From: a virus
IMG/VR virus record: IMGVR_UViG_3300046690_000348
Location: 1 to 64,000 of that record
Length of the DNA stretch: 64,000 bases
Strand: one strand, 5' to 3'
Part shown: positions 36,557 through 45,863 of the stretch, piece by piece
Layout of the letters: every line of letters starts with the position of its first letter
Numbering within the stretch: the stretch's first letter is position 1
Notes under the pieces: generated by a model
What the model was told of the DNA's origin: nothing
Database searches by the model: none
The model's input: only the letters and a program-made list of their open reading frames with translations
Program-made: the position numbers and the translations under genes

Positions 36557-37047
36557 CGTACACGGCATGGACCCCGTTCGGGTGTGACCCTGGTTGCAAC
36601 GGCACACTCACCGTCGACTCGTTCTCGCTGAACACGCCCGGGTGGATGGTGTACAACCTGTCATCGTTGTGGTTCGAGGCGAACTACCGCGGCACGAACC
36701 GGCCGATCCCGCGTTACCCGGGCACGATCGGCTACCCGAAGCGGCTCGACCCGTACGACTTCTCGCTCGTGTTCTGGGTCACCGGCCTGCTCGATGGTTC
36801 CGGCGCCCCGTGGTCGGACCCGTGGGAGGGTCTCGAACAGAACCTTGAGGATCTGTGGGACGCCGTGTTCTCCCCGGTCACGTCCGGCGATGGTGCGCGT
36901 GGCTGCACGCTGACGACACCGTCCGGCACGGACCGCACGGCACGCGTCCAGTTCCAGCCGCTCCGCAAGAACGCCGAGATCACCGACGCCACACTGGCCG
37001 AGTTCGTGATGTCCGGGACCATCCTCGAAGGCCGCTTCTCGGCGTGA
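36553..37047 (+). CDS. Minor tail protein (distal tail-like, 164 aa)
   Basis: MTYTAWTPFGCDPGCNGTLT, then SFSLNTPGWMVYNLSSLWFE, YRGTNRPIPRYPGTIGYPKR and DPYDFSLVFWVTGLLDGSGA. The G-x-N-R-x-I-P...G...P-K-R...V-x-G-L-x-D-x-x-G signature matches the short minor tail protein encoded right after the tape measure in actinophages. It probably forms the first tail-tip ring. TAATG-free gap of 41 bases follows, with a promoter. Confidence 0.7.
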   Translation: MTYTAWTPFGCDPGCNGTLTVDSFSLNTPGWMVYNLSSLWFEANYRGTNRPIPRYPGTIGYPKRLDPYDFSLVFWVTGLLDGSGAPWSDPWEGLEQNLEDLWDAVFSPVTSGDGARGCTLTTPSGTDRTARVQFQPLRKNAEITDATLAEFVMSGTILEGRFSA

Positions 37048-37050
37048 TGG

Positions 37051-37080
37051 TTACATCGTTGTAGTCCCTGCGGCTACGCT
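37051..37080 (+). promoter_or_regulatory. Candidate promoter (TTACAT-N18-TACGCT), leaderless
   Basis: TTACAT at 37051-37056, TACGCT at 37075-37080, and GTG start eight bases later at 37089. Confidence 0.5.
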
Positions 37081-37088
37081 GCGGTTTC

Positions 37089-37496
37089 GTGAGCGACCTC
37101 TACCCATCAGCGAGGACGAGGGCAGCGACGAGCGGTTTGGGTTGGACGACGAACGACATTCGGATTGTCCTGGTGGACTCGGGTTACGTGTACTCCGAGG
37201 CGCACGACTTCCTCGATGACGTCGGCGTCGGGACGCGCGTCGCCACCTCGGCTGCGCTGGCAGGCAAGACAGTCGTCGGCGGTGTCGCTGACGCCAACGA
37301 TGTCGTGTTCACCGCGCTCGCCGGTGACGCCGTCGCAGGCATCGTGATCTACCAGCACACCGGCGTCGACTCGACTGCTCCGCTGATCCTGTTCTACGAC
37401 CGCACCGCGACCGGCAGCCTCATCGCCTACTCGCCGTCCGGTGTCGACACCACCGTCCGTTGGAACAACGGCGCGACCAAGATGTTCAAGGTCTAG
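37089..37496 (+). CDS. Small structural protein, paralogue of 58434 and 59991 genes
   Basis: 135 residues, GTG start. MSDLYPSARTRAATSGLGWT, then DIRIVLVDSGYVYSEAHDFL, DANDVVFTALAGDAVAGIVI and YQHTGVDSTAPLILFYDRTA. The layout (V-x-L-V-D, H-D-F-x-D-D-V, D-A-x-D-V-x-F-x-x-L-x-G, V-I-Y-x-x-T-G) matches a common phage structural family, found three times in this window. Probably a tail decoration or fibre-associated subunit. Confidence 0.7.
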   Translation: MSDLYPSARTRAATSGLGWTTNDIRIVLVDSGYVYSEAHDFLDDVGVGTRVATSAALAGKTVVGGVADANDVVFTALAGDAVAGIVIYQHTGVDSTAPLILFYDRTATGSLIAYSPSGVDTTVRWNNGATKMFKV

Positions 37497-37504
37497 GAGA
37501 CGAC

Positions 37505-37909
37505 ATGGCAGTACCCGGCTACAACGTCACGCTGCGCAACAACCAGCTTGACCAGATCACGTCATTCGCCGGAAGCGCGGCTCTGCTTCGGATCTACGAC
37601 GGGACGCGCCCCGCGACCGGCGGGGCGATCACGACCCAGAACTTGTTGTCCGAGCACACGTGCGGAACCCCGTTCGCCGCTGGCGCTTCCGGCGGGGTGC
37701 TCACCGCCAACGCCATCGCCGACGACGCCTCCGCCAACTTTTCCGGCACCGCAAGCTGGGCGAGACTCGTCAAGTCGGACGGCACCACCCACGTGATGGA
37801 TCTCGATGTCGGCACGGTCGGCACGTCCGTCATCATCAACACGACGACGATCGTCGCCGCCGCCCCAGTCCAAGTCACTTCGTTCGTAGTCACGCGAGGG
37901 AACCCGTAA
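37505..37909 (+). CDS. Hypothetical tail-region protein (134 aa)
   Basis: Ribosome site AGGAGACGAC before ATG 37505. MAVPGYNVTLRNNQLDQITS, beta-rich and Gly/Ala/Thr-rich (LLRIYDGTRPATGGAITTQN; GTSVIINTTTIVAAAPVQVT). The overall composition is of a tail appendage subunit. No family recognised. Overlaps the next start by TAATG. Confidence 0.65.
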   Translation: MAVPGYNVTLRNNQLDQITSFAGSAALLRIYDGTRPATGGAITTQNLLSEHTCGTPFAAGASGGVLTANAIADDASANFSGTASWARLVKSDGTTHVMDLDVGTVGTSVIINTTTIVAAAPVQVTSFVVTRGNP

Positions 37910-38724
37910 TGGCGATCGGAACCGTCGACGCAGCCATCGCCGGGGCAGTCGCCCCCTTCGAGTGGCAGAAGGCCGGTATCTCGATGCGCCAGGCGGGCAC
38001 CCTGCATTCGCTCGCCTACACCGCCGGGAACCCGGGAGCGATGGTGCCACCGACCTCGGGCATCAACGGAGCAGCGGTTGACGACTCGCGCGCCGGTCTG
38101 ATTCCGTTCACGAACTCCGCCAGTTCGTACTGCTTCCGTTTGTCCTGCGCAGCGAGTCAACCCGGAACTTTGTTTCTGATCGACCGGTTGTGGGACAACA
38201 GTTCGATCACAGTCACGACCACGACCCAGCAGGCGATCACGTCGCCGACGTGGCCCGCCCGTGACCGGTTCGGATCAACGAACGGTGATGGTGTCCTACT
38301 CGGCCTCGAAGTATCGACGCAGACCTCGAACGCCAACACCGGCGCGACCGTGCAGTACACCAACTCGGCGGGCACGGCGACACGTACGGCCACATGGTCC
38401 TCGACGGCGACCACGTACTCGTTGCCGTCGTCGGCGACCGCCGGGACGTTCGTGCCGTTCCTGTTGAACGCTGGTGACGTCGGAGTGCGTTCGGTTCAGG
38501 GTCTCACCTTGAACGCCTCGCTGGGTGCCGGTGTCGTCCACCTCGTCGCCTACCGGGTGATCACCCGCCTGTCATGTCTCGTCTCTCAAGTGGAGAATGC
38601 GATCGACCTCGTCACTGGCGGCGCCGCCCGGATCTACGACGACTCGGCAATGTTCTTCGTGTGGAACCCGACGACCACAACGGCGCTCTCAGCCTCCGGG
38701 CAACTGATCCTGACGCAAGGCTGA
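37909..38724 (+). CDS. Hypothetical tail-region beta protein (271 aa)
   Basis: MAIGTVDAAIAGAVAPFEWQ; GAGGGAACCC upstream. Repeated Thr/Ser/Asn-rich strands (ITVTTTTQQAITSPTWPARD; GATVQYTNSAGTATRTATWS), Ig- or carbohydrate-binding-like in composition. Ends GQLILTQG. Probably a minor tail or adhesin protein; no recognised family. Confidence 0.6.
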   Translation: MAIGTVDAAIAGAVAPFEWQKAGISMRQAGTLHSLAYTAGNPGAMVPPTSGINGAAVDDSRAGLIPFTNSASSYCFRLSCAASQPGTLFLIDRLWDNSSITVTTTTQQAITSPTWPARDRFGSTNGDGVLLGLEVSTQTSNANTGATVQYTNSAGTATRTATWSSTATTYSLPSSATAGTFVPFLLNAGDVGVRSVQGLTLNASLGAGVVHLVAYRVITRLSCLVSQVENAIDLVTGGAARIYDDSAMFFVWNPTTTTALSASGQLILTQG

Positions 38725-38728
38725 CCTC

Positions 38729-41077
38729 ATGGCCTTGTTCATGGGGCGCGCAGACGATCCGCTGATTTCAGCGTGGTTGCGTTCCGCGGAGCAGATCCTC
38801 CCGCGAGTCAAGGACTCGGGGCGCGACTCGGGTCAGATCATCTGGACAACAGCCCTGTTCGGCACCTACCTGGCGTCAGTCCGCTTCACCGAGGACAACG
38901 ACGTCGTCGCCGCGACGGCGAACCAGAACCGTGCCGCCTATGTCCGATACACCGAGGACAACGACGTCGTCGCCGCCGTCATGTTCGCCGTTCCGACATC
39001 GCGTGTCGCGTACACAGAGGCGAGCGATGTCGTATCTGCCGTCGCCAAGTCCGGCTTCCAGATGGCGGTCGTGTTCACCGATGACAGCGACGTTGTCGCC
39101 GCCGTGGCGTATTCGTTCTTCAATACGATCTCGGCAGGGACGGTCGACGCATCGGCGTTGATCGGCCCAACGATCGAAGTTGGCCCGGTTGTCGATGAGC
39201 TACCGGCTATCGCCTCAATCGACGGGTCGAGCACTCCGGTCGGCCCGCTCTACATCGCCGACGAGGATGACCCGATCTTCACGACCGGGATCTTCATTCG
39301 CCTGTTCGCCGCCGATGGGGTCACCGCCCTCGATGACCTGGAACACGCAGCCGATGTCGTCTGGTTCGATGAGGCCAACGGCTCGGGCAGCGGGTCTTTC
39401 ACACTGCCGCTGACCGACGCGGCGACGGCCGCTCTGTGTACGCCCGGCAAGCTCGTGCGCTGCTACCTGTACGGGGTCGAAGCGTTCACGTGGGAGATCG
39501 GCGGACCGCCCGAGCGGGCCGAACTGAAACCCGGCGAGGAAGCCGACGAGAACTTCAACTTCGCCGGGCAAGGCTGGTTGGGGCTGCTCGATGACGTCAT
39601 CGTGGAACCCGCCATCCCTGTCCTCGAAGGCGAGCCGGATCTCTCCAATCCGTTCGGCGGGCGGGACCGGGTGTTCTCCTTCGCATCCCCGGACTACCCG
39701 AACGACTGGTGGGCGCACGCCTACGAGCATTACGAGTTCCTCGACCTGCAACCGTTCCGTTTCCAAACGGTCGAGACGTTGGAGGATGTGTTTGACGACC
39801 TCGCTTCGCCGGTGGGGATGCCGTACCCGTACTCGGACATCTATGACCATCGGGTGTTCTGGATCTGGCCCGGCCTCAACTTCTTCGAGGAAGGCTGGGG
39901 GTTCTTCCGAGGCATCTTGATCGACCCGCCGAGCGGAACACAGTTGACGATCTCGGTATCGGCCGACAACCTGTTCATCTTGTACGTCGACGGTGTCCCG
40001 ATTCTCGGGGAGATGGCCGACACGTTGATGTGGACCGGCTACAAAGAGGTCACCGTTCAACTCAACGAGTCGCGCTGGTACATGTTCGGTGCGGCCGTGC
40101 TGAACACCGCGGGGACCGGCGGCTACAACCCGGGCGGCTGGTTGTGCGCCTCCTACTTCCCTGACTCTCAGGGGATCCCGGCCGAACCGGCGTTGTGGTC
40201 CGACGCGAACTGGACGGCCGTGTTCTCCGCCAACGCCTGGCCTGGCTGGACGGCCGGGCAGATCATGGAACGCCTCCTGTTCGAGGGCAACACCCGCAAC
40301 GCCGTCAACGGGGCGATGACCTACACGTTCTCGGCGTTCTCAGATTCGCATGGTCTGCCGTGGACAGTGCTGATCAACGGCGTGTACAGCGAGTTCGTGC
40401 CGACGTTCGCGGTGCGTGTCGGATCGTCGGTCCTCGAAGCGTTGGCCCAGTTGCATGACGAGGGCTGGATCAACTTCCACATGCGCCCAGGCACGACCAT
40501 GCTCGACATGTGGTCCTATGACACGCCACCGCAGAACTCGGGGATCACACTCGAAGTCTCGACCGACACGTTCCTCGGGAATCTGATGGACGTCGAACGG
40601 CAACCCGACGCCCAGTTGGCGAACGCACTCCTCGTCGCCTACGACGATGGCGCCTCCACGAAATACGTGCGGTGCAGCGACGCCGGGTCGATCGCCCTCT
40701 ACGGCAAACACGAGGAGGTGTGGGACTCGGGTGGCACCTCGCCCGACGAGGCGACCCGAGCGGGCAACGTCGAACTCCGCAAGCGCGCCGTCAACGAGGA
40801 AGGCGGAGCGATCGTCGCCGTGATCGAACCGCGCAGCATGGCGGAGATGCCGTACCACGCGTTCAACGTGCTCGACTCCGTAGCGTTCCCGTCGCTCGCT
40901 GGCGGCACGTTCAACCCGGTCGTCTACTCCATCGGCGTCAAGGACGATGGCGACGGCAATCCGATCATCACGCTCGAACTGAACCGGCGTTGGCCTGACG
41001 TCACCCGCGACACATCGAAGTTGCTGCGCACCCTCGGCGGCAAGACCGAGGTCAGTTCCTTGAAGGGACGCCTGTGA
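38729..41077 (+). CDS. Large minor tail protein (tail hub/Tal-like, 782 aa)
   Basis: MALFMGRADDPLISAWLRSA. Residues about 50-130 contain four copies of a 25-residue repeat built on TEDNDVVAAVA. The centre (IFIRLFAADGVTALDDLEHA, FTLPLTDAATAALCTPGKLV, CYLYGVEAFTWEIGG) is the usual head of phage tail-hub proteins. The C-terminal half carries a PA14/GLEYA-like block (ISVSADNLFILYVDGVPILG; TVQLNESRWYMFGAAVLN), then a hub-like tail (YHAFNVLDSVAFPSLAGG). It probably forms the tail-tip hub with an inserted sugar-binding domain. Confidence 0.65.
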   Translation: MALFMGRADDPLISAWLRSAEQILPRVKDSGRDSGQIIWTTALFGTYLASVRFTEDNDVVAATANQNRAAYVRYTEDNDVVAAVMFAVPTSRVAYTEASDVVSAVAKSGFQMAVVFTDDSDVVAAVAYSFFNTISAGTVDASALIGPTIEVGPVVDELPAIASIDGSSTPVGPLYIADEDDPIFTTGIFIRLFAADGVTALDDLEHAADVVWFDEANGSGSGSFTLPLTDAATAALCTPGKLVRCYLYGVEAFTWEIGGPPERAELKPGEEADENFNFAGQGWLGLLDDVIVEPAIPVLEGEPDLSNPFGGRDRVFSFASPDYPNDWWAHAYEHYEFLDLQPFRFQTVETLEDVFDDLASPVGMPYPYSDIYDHRVFWIWPGLNFFEEGWGFFRGILIDPPSGTQLTISVSADNLFILYVDGVPILGEMADTLMWTGYKEVTVQLNESRWYMFGAAVLNTAGTGGYNPGGWLCASYFPDSQGIPAEPALWSDANWTAVFSANAWPGWTAGQIMERLLFEGNTRNAVNGAMTYTFSAFSDSHGLPWTVLINGVYSEFVPTFAVRVGSSVLEALAQLHDEGWINFHMRPGTTMLDMWSYDTPPQNSGITLEVSTDTFLGNLMDVERQPDAQLANALLVAYDDGASTKYVRCSDAGSIALYGKHEEVWDSGGTSPDEATRAGNVELRKRAVNEEGGAIVAVIEPRSMAEMPYHAFNVLDSVAFPSLAGGTFNPVVYSIGVKDDGDGNPIITLELNRRWPDVTRDTSKLLRTLGGKTEVSSLKGRL

Positions 41078-43212
41078 CCCAGAGGCGACCATCGGCGACG
41101 CGGCCGATGTTCACGATCGAGAAGTCGATCGGTAATCACATCATCGGGGCGGGGGCTACGTTGCCGCGCGTCGGCCCGGGCATCCCGACATGGCGCGGCA
41201 CGTACCGTGGTGGCCTCCGAACCGAAACCGCCTTTGCCATCGTGGAACACAACGGCGTCCTCCTCCACGCCAACTCAAGCCCGATCGGCGGCACACTCCA
41301 AACCGGCGCACCCAACCCGTCAAGCAACGGCCAATACTCGATTCCGGTCCTCTCTACTTGGGACGTCACGACCAGTCCGACAGTGCCGCCGTGGACCGGT
41401 CGAGTTCGTGTCCTGAACACCGCCTTCTCGACCCTGCACGGCATCGGCGACATCACGATGAACGGCGACATCGCGATCTGCGTCGGCAGCAGCAACAACC
41501 TGCTCCTGTGTTTCGACTGTTCCGACCCGACCAACGTCCGGTTCCTCGGTAGCGTCCAGGTCCACCCGTCGCAGACCCTCACCAATCTGCACACCGCCGT
41601 CAGAAACAACTACGCCTACGTCGTTAACCCGACGCTCTCCCAGGTGAGAATCTTCGACGTCTCGAACCCGGCAGCCCCGTTCTTCGTGAACGCCATCACC
41701 GACACTACGAACATGAGCGCGGCCAGTGGCATCGGGATCTCAGGCAGCACCCTGTTCGTCTACGGTGAACGCAACCCGAATGGTGGTCGCCTGTCGTCGT
41801 GGAGCCTGGCGTCACCAACCGCGCCGACGTTCCTGCAAGTCGTGGATGACGCCGCGACACCGGCTGGGATCGGCGAGTTCCCCGATCTGTACGTCGACGG
41901 CAACTTTGCTTACGCGATCATCAGTAGCCAGTTCACGGTGTTCAACATCACGAACCCTTCCGCTATGACCGTGCAAGGGTTCGTCGCGAGCGCACTGTTC
42001 ACGTCCAGCTTCCAAGCCTGGCTGGCGATCGACAGGCTCGACGCTTCACACATGGTCGTCGTGATCGGCAACACCGGCCTGTTCGCAGTCGTCAACGTGT
42101 CCAACCCGTCCGCTCCGACGATCACCGGGTCAACCACCCTCGGGTCCAACATCTTCTACCGTGACGTTGCCACGTTCGGCAACTACGCCTACGTACCCGC
42201 ATCCGTCTCTCACGTTGCTATCTACGACTGCACGACTCGTTCCGCCCCAACACTCATCGGCAGACTGCCAGACGACGGGCTGCTCGACCGCACCCTCGAC
42301 ATCGAGTTCAACACGGCGGACGGGGTTCTGTGGTCGACATCCGGTGATGGCACCCTGAACAAGGGGCGGCGCCTCACGTCTTGGAACGTCACCAGCACTC
42401 CGACGAATCCGCAACCGATCCAGTCGACTCCGTTCCTGACCAAGATCAACCAAGGCCAGAAACTCATCATCCGCAACAACATCGCATGGGTTGGCGACAT
42501 GTTCCAGATCGGCACCGGCGGCAACATCCAGGCGTACGACATCTCCACCGGGACGCCCGTGTTCATCGGGGCGATCACCGACCCGGCGATGGGCAACCTG
42601 ACCGGACTGATGCTCAGTGGCAACCTCGCGTTCTTCTGCACACGTTCCACCAGCGGTTGGGGGATCGTTGACATCGCCAACCCGGCCGCGATGTTCATCC
42701 GCGCCCTCGGATCAGTCAACGGTGCCTTCGAGTCAGTCATGTTCGCAGACGGGCACCTCGGGATCCTCGGCAACGGCATCATGTCGTACTTCGTCGTCAC
42801 CGACCCGAACAACCCTCAGATCATCGGTTCGACCAACGACGGCAACTTCAACAGCCCGCGCGCCGTCGCCGTCGACGGCCAGGACTTCTTCGTGCTGCGG
42901 TCGTCCAGCATCACGAAGTACACCAAGGCAGCAGGAGCCGCGGCGGCTCAGTTCCGCGGCACGTTCAGCAACGCCGCCCTATTGGTCGACGGACAGGATG
43001 TGACCATCAAAGACCAGTTCGCGTACATCGCCGACAAGGACGGTCGGCTGCTCGTCCTCGACGTCAGTGCCGGGACGCCGGTCCTCGTCCACACCGTCAA
43101 TCGGGCGGATATCGGCGACGACTACTTCTACCCGACGACCGTCGCCGTCCGAAACAACACCGTGGCGATGACTTCCTACCCGTCCGCTGATCTCTACGTC
43201 TTGACTGTCTGA
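41074..43212 (+). CDS. LVIVD-type beta-propeller tail protein (712 aa)
   Basis: GTG start overlapping the hub gene. The N-terminus contains PSATRPMF, also found in the 44688 gene (PSATRPIF). About twelve repeats of 45-55 residues follow, each with a F/Y-A-Y-V strand and a V-x-D/N-V/I-S-N-P-x-x-P motif: VRIFDVSNPAAPFFVN, FTVFNITNPSAMTVQG, FAVVNVSNPSAPTITG, VAIYDCTTRSAPTLIG, WGIVDIANPAAMFIRA. That is enough for two six-bladed propellers in tandem. LVIVD repeats are known in bacterial surface proteins. A receptor-binding role at the tail tip is inference. Confidence 0.75.
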   Translation: MTQRRPSATRPMFTIEKSIGNHIIGAGATLPRVGPGIPTWRGTYRGGLRTETAFAIVEHNGVLLHANSSPIGGTLQTGAPNPSSNGQYSIPVLSTWDVTTSPTVPPWTGRVRVLNTAFSTLHGIGDITMNGDIAICVGSSNNLLLCFDCSDPTNVRFLGSVQVHPSQTLTNLHTAVRNNYAYVVNPTLSQVRIFDVSNPAAPFFVNAITDTTNMSAASGIGISGSTLFVYGERNPNGGRLSSWSLASPTAPTFLQVVDDAATPAGIGEFPDLYVDGNFAYAIISSQFTVFNITNPSAMTVQGFVASALFTSSFQAWLAIDRLDASHMVVVIGNTGLFAVVNVSNPSAPTITGSTTLGSNIFYRDVATFGNYAYVPASVSHVAIYDCTTRSAPTLIGRLPDDGLLDRTLDIEFNTADGVLWSTSGDGTLNKGRRLTSWNVTSTPTNPQPIQSTPFLTKINQGQKLIIRNNIAWVGDMFQIGTGGNIQAYDISTGTPVFIGAITDPAMGNLTGLMLSGNLAFFCTRSTSGWGIVDIANPAAMFIRALGSVNGAFESVMFADGHLGILGNGIMSYFVVTDPNNPQIIGSTNDGNFNSPRAVAVDGQDFFVLRSSSITKYTKAAGAAAAQFRGTFSNAALLVDGQDVTIKDQFAYIADKDGRLLVLDVSAGTPVLVHTVNRADIGDDYFYPTTVAVRNNTVAMTSYPSADLYVLTV

Positions 43213-43649
43213 TGTCGAATCCGGTTACAACTCCGCTTTGGAACAAGCGGATCCGTCGCGGGTCGTTCGCTCAACGGGCGCCGCGGGTGACAGGAACACT
43301 GACATGGACTTGGTCGGGAATCATCACCCCGGCGAGCTATGTGAACTGGCCGGTGCGCTACCCGCTGTCGGACGGAACTCTGCTCTCGATGAACGCCACC
43401 GTGCTCACCCCTGACATCACGATGCTCAACAGCGGCCCGTACTTCTACACCGTCGATCTGTTCTCGAACGGCACGCCCGTCGCCTCAGTGCTCTGGAACT
43501 ACAACACCGTTGGAGCCAGCACCTCGGTATTCTCCGTGGCGGGGGTCAACGAGACCATCCCGGTGTACCCGCGGATCGCCCCCATGCCGTGGGGTGGCGC
43601 TTACGATCTCACGATCACCCTCACTTACGAACATGCCCCTGTCGCATAG
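43212..43649 (+). CDS. Hypothetical tail-region protein (145 aa)
   Basis: ATG overlaps the preceding stop (TGATG). MSNPVTTPLWNKRIRRGSFA, then a beta sandwich-like body (LTWTWSGIITPASYVNWPVR; YDLTITLTYEHAPVA). No family recognised; part of the tail-fibre operon. Confidence 0.6.
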   Translation: MSNPVTTPLWNKRIRRGSFAQRAPRVTGTLTWTWSGIITPASYVNWPVRYPLSDGTLLSMNATVLTPDITMLNSGPYFYTVDLFSNGTPVASVLWNYNTVGASTSVFSVAGVNETIPVYPRIAPMPWGGAYDLTITLTYEHAPVA

Positions 43650-44688
43650 CGCCCTGTTCCGCGATCCGACCGAACCGGCCGGGTTCGATGCCAAGCCGCA
43701 GTATCCGCTGCGCGGACCGTTCGGCTACTGGGACACCCGCGATCACAACCACGGTGGCACCGGCTACGTCGTCCGGGACGCCGGGAACACCGCCACGATC
43801 GTCTCCACCGGGACTCTGCCCAACAGCGGTTCGGCCGGATCGACGTTCGACTTCCCGATCACCCAAACCTCCCAATGGCAGGGGGGGACCGTCCCGCCCT
43901 ACGCCGTCTACCTGACCGAAGGCACGATCAGCGATCTCACCCCGAGCGCCTCTGACGTGACGGCGTACATGGGAGGACTCCCTTCTGCCGGGCCGTACAC
44001 ATTCATCTATGCCACCGGGAACGCCACCGACACGCGTCTCATTGATCCCAGCACCGGCAACTACTCGGCGTTCCTACGCAACCAGTACCAGGTCAATCCG
44101 ACAACGGTCTCAGGTCCCGTGATTTGGCGCTGGTCCGACGAGTTGGGCTACGGCTTCACGAACTATTCGATCGAGCATGACAACGCTGTCTACCCGGCGA
44201 TCTCGGCGAACGGCAGCAACGACTGGTCCGTCCAGGACCGCAGCAACTTCAACATGACGCTGGCATCCGGGTTCCTCGACAACAAGTTGATGGTCGACAT
44301 GATCGACATCGTCTCGGGACTGTTCGACTTCCAGTTGAACGGGGTCTGGCAAACCGACGACGACAACCACGGCATCACACCGTTCAATCGGTTCAACTCA
44401 TGGTGGCCGTTGCCCGGCAACAGCAGTGGCTTCGCGAACCCGGCGAACGCAGACCGCAACGTGGCCCGCCGCAACAACAGCAACGGGTGGGCGACCGCCG
44501 CCGTGGTCGACCAGTGGTACAACCCGGGCACAGCGCAACGCTGGGACGGGTTCGCTGCCACCTGGAACTTCTTTAACTCGCGACCAGTCCAAGGGCAGCC
44601 CTGGCCGCTCATGCGCGCCTGGGGACTGTGGCGCGGCACGCCGACCGCCGCAGACCTTGCTGCGATCGCAACCGACATGGGGTTGTGA
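43633..44688 (+). CDS. Probable tail fibre / lectin-like protein (351 aa)
   Basis: Starts MPLSHSALFRDPTEPAGFDA with a 17-base overlap. Contains GPFGYWDTRDHNHGGTGYVV, WQGGTVPPYAVYLTEGTISD, LMVDMIDIVSGLFDFQLNGV and the aromatic C-terminus (WDGFAATWNFFNSRPVQGQP, PWPLMRAWGLWRGTPTAADL). The composition, rich in W/Y/N/D/G, resembles carbohydrate-binding modules. No catalytic motif or family recognised. Confidence 0.55.
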   Translation: MPLSHSALFRDPTEPAGFDAKPQYPLRGPFGYWDTRDHNHGGTGYVVRDAGNTATIVSTGTLPNSGSAGSTFDFPITQTSQWQGGTVPPYAVYLTEGTISDLTPSASDVTAYMGGLPSAGPYTFIYATGNATDTRLIDPSTGNYSAFLRNQYQVNPTTVSGPVIWRWSDELGYGFTNYSIEHDNAVYPAISANGSNDWSVQDRSNFNMTLASGFLDNKLMVDMIDIVSGLFDFQLNGVWQTDDDNHGITPFNRFNSWWPLPGNSSGFANPANADRNVARRNNSNGWATAAVVDQWYNPGTAQRWDGFAATWNFFNSRPVQGQPWPLMRAWGLWRGTPTAADLAAIATDMGL

Positions 44689-45830
44689 TGCCGCACGAAC
44701 CAGGACAGAAGCCCAGTGCGACACGGCCGATCTTCGAGCGTGACATCACGAGAACCACTCCAATCGTGTTCGATTCCGGGGATCCAGTCCTGACGCTCCG
44801 CGGAAGCACCGGGTCGGCTGGAACGGCGTTCCTGCCTTCCGTCGAGGGGTTGAAGTATCGGGATGGGATCGTGCATTGCGCGTGCTTCGGCGGGAGGTAC
44901 ACGGCGGTCAACGTGATGGATCCCGACAATCCGTATGTTGTCGGGTCGGTGCTCGATCCTGCCGCCGTTGGCCCGTTGCAGTTCGCGTTGAACGGGGTCA
45001 CCGAGATCGTCCTCAAGGATCAGTACGCGATGCTGGCGGCGTTCGGCTTCGGGTTTCTCACCACTGTCGACTTCTCCGACCTCACCAACCCGCAGATCGT
45101 CAACAAGCTCACGTTGCAGCCGCCGACCGTCACCAAACTCTTTCACCTGCGCGGTCTCGCCAGTCACGGCAACGTCGCCTACGGGTCGTGTGACATCGGG
45201 TCCAACTTCGGCAACTTCCACACGTTCAACATCTCCGATCCGGCCCATCCCTCGATCATGGATTCGATCGCTGAGACCGTCAGCCTCGGCCCGCTCCAAC
45301 AGGCATGGCATCTCGACATCAACGAGGACGCCACGCTCGCGTTCGTCGCCACCCAGGCGGGGTCCCCGAACAGCAGGCTGACAGTCATCGACATTGCCGA
45401 CCCGTGGAACATCAATGTCATCGGATCGACCATCGTGGGTGGCGCACCGAACTCGCCGGGCTGGGGCTGCTCGTACCGCGGCGGCTACTGCTACGTCGGT
45501 GGCGGCGGGCGTCTGCTCGTGGTGGACGTTCGCGTACCGACAGCGCCGGTCCTCGTCGGCAGCGCCGGTTCGACACTCGGCAACCCGACCGTGTACGGGA
45601 CGTTGCCGTTGCGCTCCCACCATGTGTTCGCCTGCAACCCGTTCAACGACCGGCTCCAAGTCTGGAACGTCAGCGATCCGGCCAACCCGACGACCGGCTG
45701 GACGGGATCGAGTGTCGCCAGTTCGATCTCGTTGGACGGTGCCCGTGACGTGGTGCTCGATGACCACGGCAACTTCGCGTACGTCGCCGCGTATGACGGC
45801 AGCCGGGTGACGGTTGTGCAGATCACCTGA
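44688..45830 (+). CDS. LVIVD-type beta-propeller tail protein (380 aa)
   Basis: TGATG overlap with the fibre gene. MPHEPGQKPSATRPIFERDI shares its PSATRP leader with the 41074 protein. Six to seven repeats: YTAVNVMDPDNPYVVG, LTTVDFSDLTNPQIVN, FHTFNISDPAHPSIMD, LTVIDIADPWNINVIG, LLVVDVRVPTAPVLVG, LQVWNVSDPANPTTGW. A single propeller, followed only by the lysis genes. It likely shares a partner or receptor with the larger protein. Confidence 0.75.
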   Translation: MPHEPGQKPSATRPIFERDITRTTPIVFDSGDPVLTLRGSTGSAGTAFLPSVEGLKYRDGIVHCACFGGRYTAVNVMDPDNPYVVGSVLDPAAVGPLQFALNGVTEIVLKDQYAMLAAFGFGFLTTVDFSDLTNPQIVNKLTLQPPTVTKLFHLRGLASHGNVAYGSCDIGSNFGNFHTFNISDPAHPSIMDSIAETVSLGPLQQAWHLDINEDATLAFVATQAGSPNSRLTVIDIADPWNINVIGSTIVGGAPNSPGWGCSYRGGYCYVGGGGRLLVVDVRVPTAPVLVGSAGSTLGNPTVYGTLPLRSHHVFACNPFNDRLQVWNVSDPANPTTGWTGSSVASSISLDGARDVVLDDHGNFAYVAAYDGSRVTVVQIT

Positions 45831-45855
45831 CCGGGTTGGCGCGGGGGACTACGGT
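45827..45855 (+). promoter_or_regulatory. Candidate promoter of the endolysin (CTGACC-N17-TACGGT)
   Basis: CTGACC at 45827-45832 and TACGGT at 45850-45855, followed by eight bases and ATG 45864. The -35 spans the stop of the preceding propeller gene. Confidence 0.55.
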
Positions 45856-45863
45856 TGCGTGGC

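Noticed and set aside
8405-37065. Recurring GGTTAC-(N)-TGT sequences near 8405, 28030, 30809 and 37049 considered a late operator
   Set aside because: Their distance from the -10 boxes varies and one is the -10 itself, so no consistent site could be defined.
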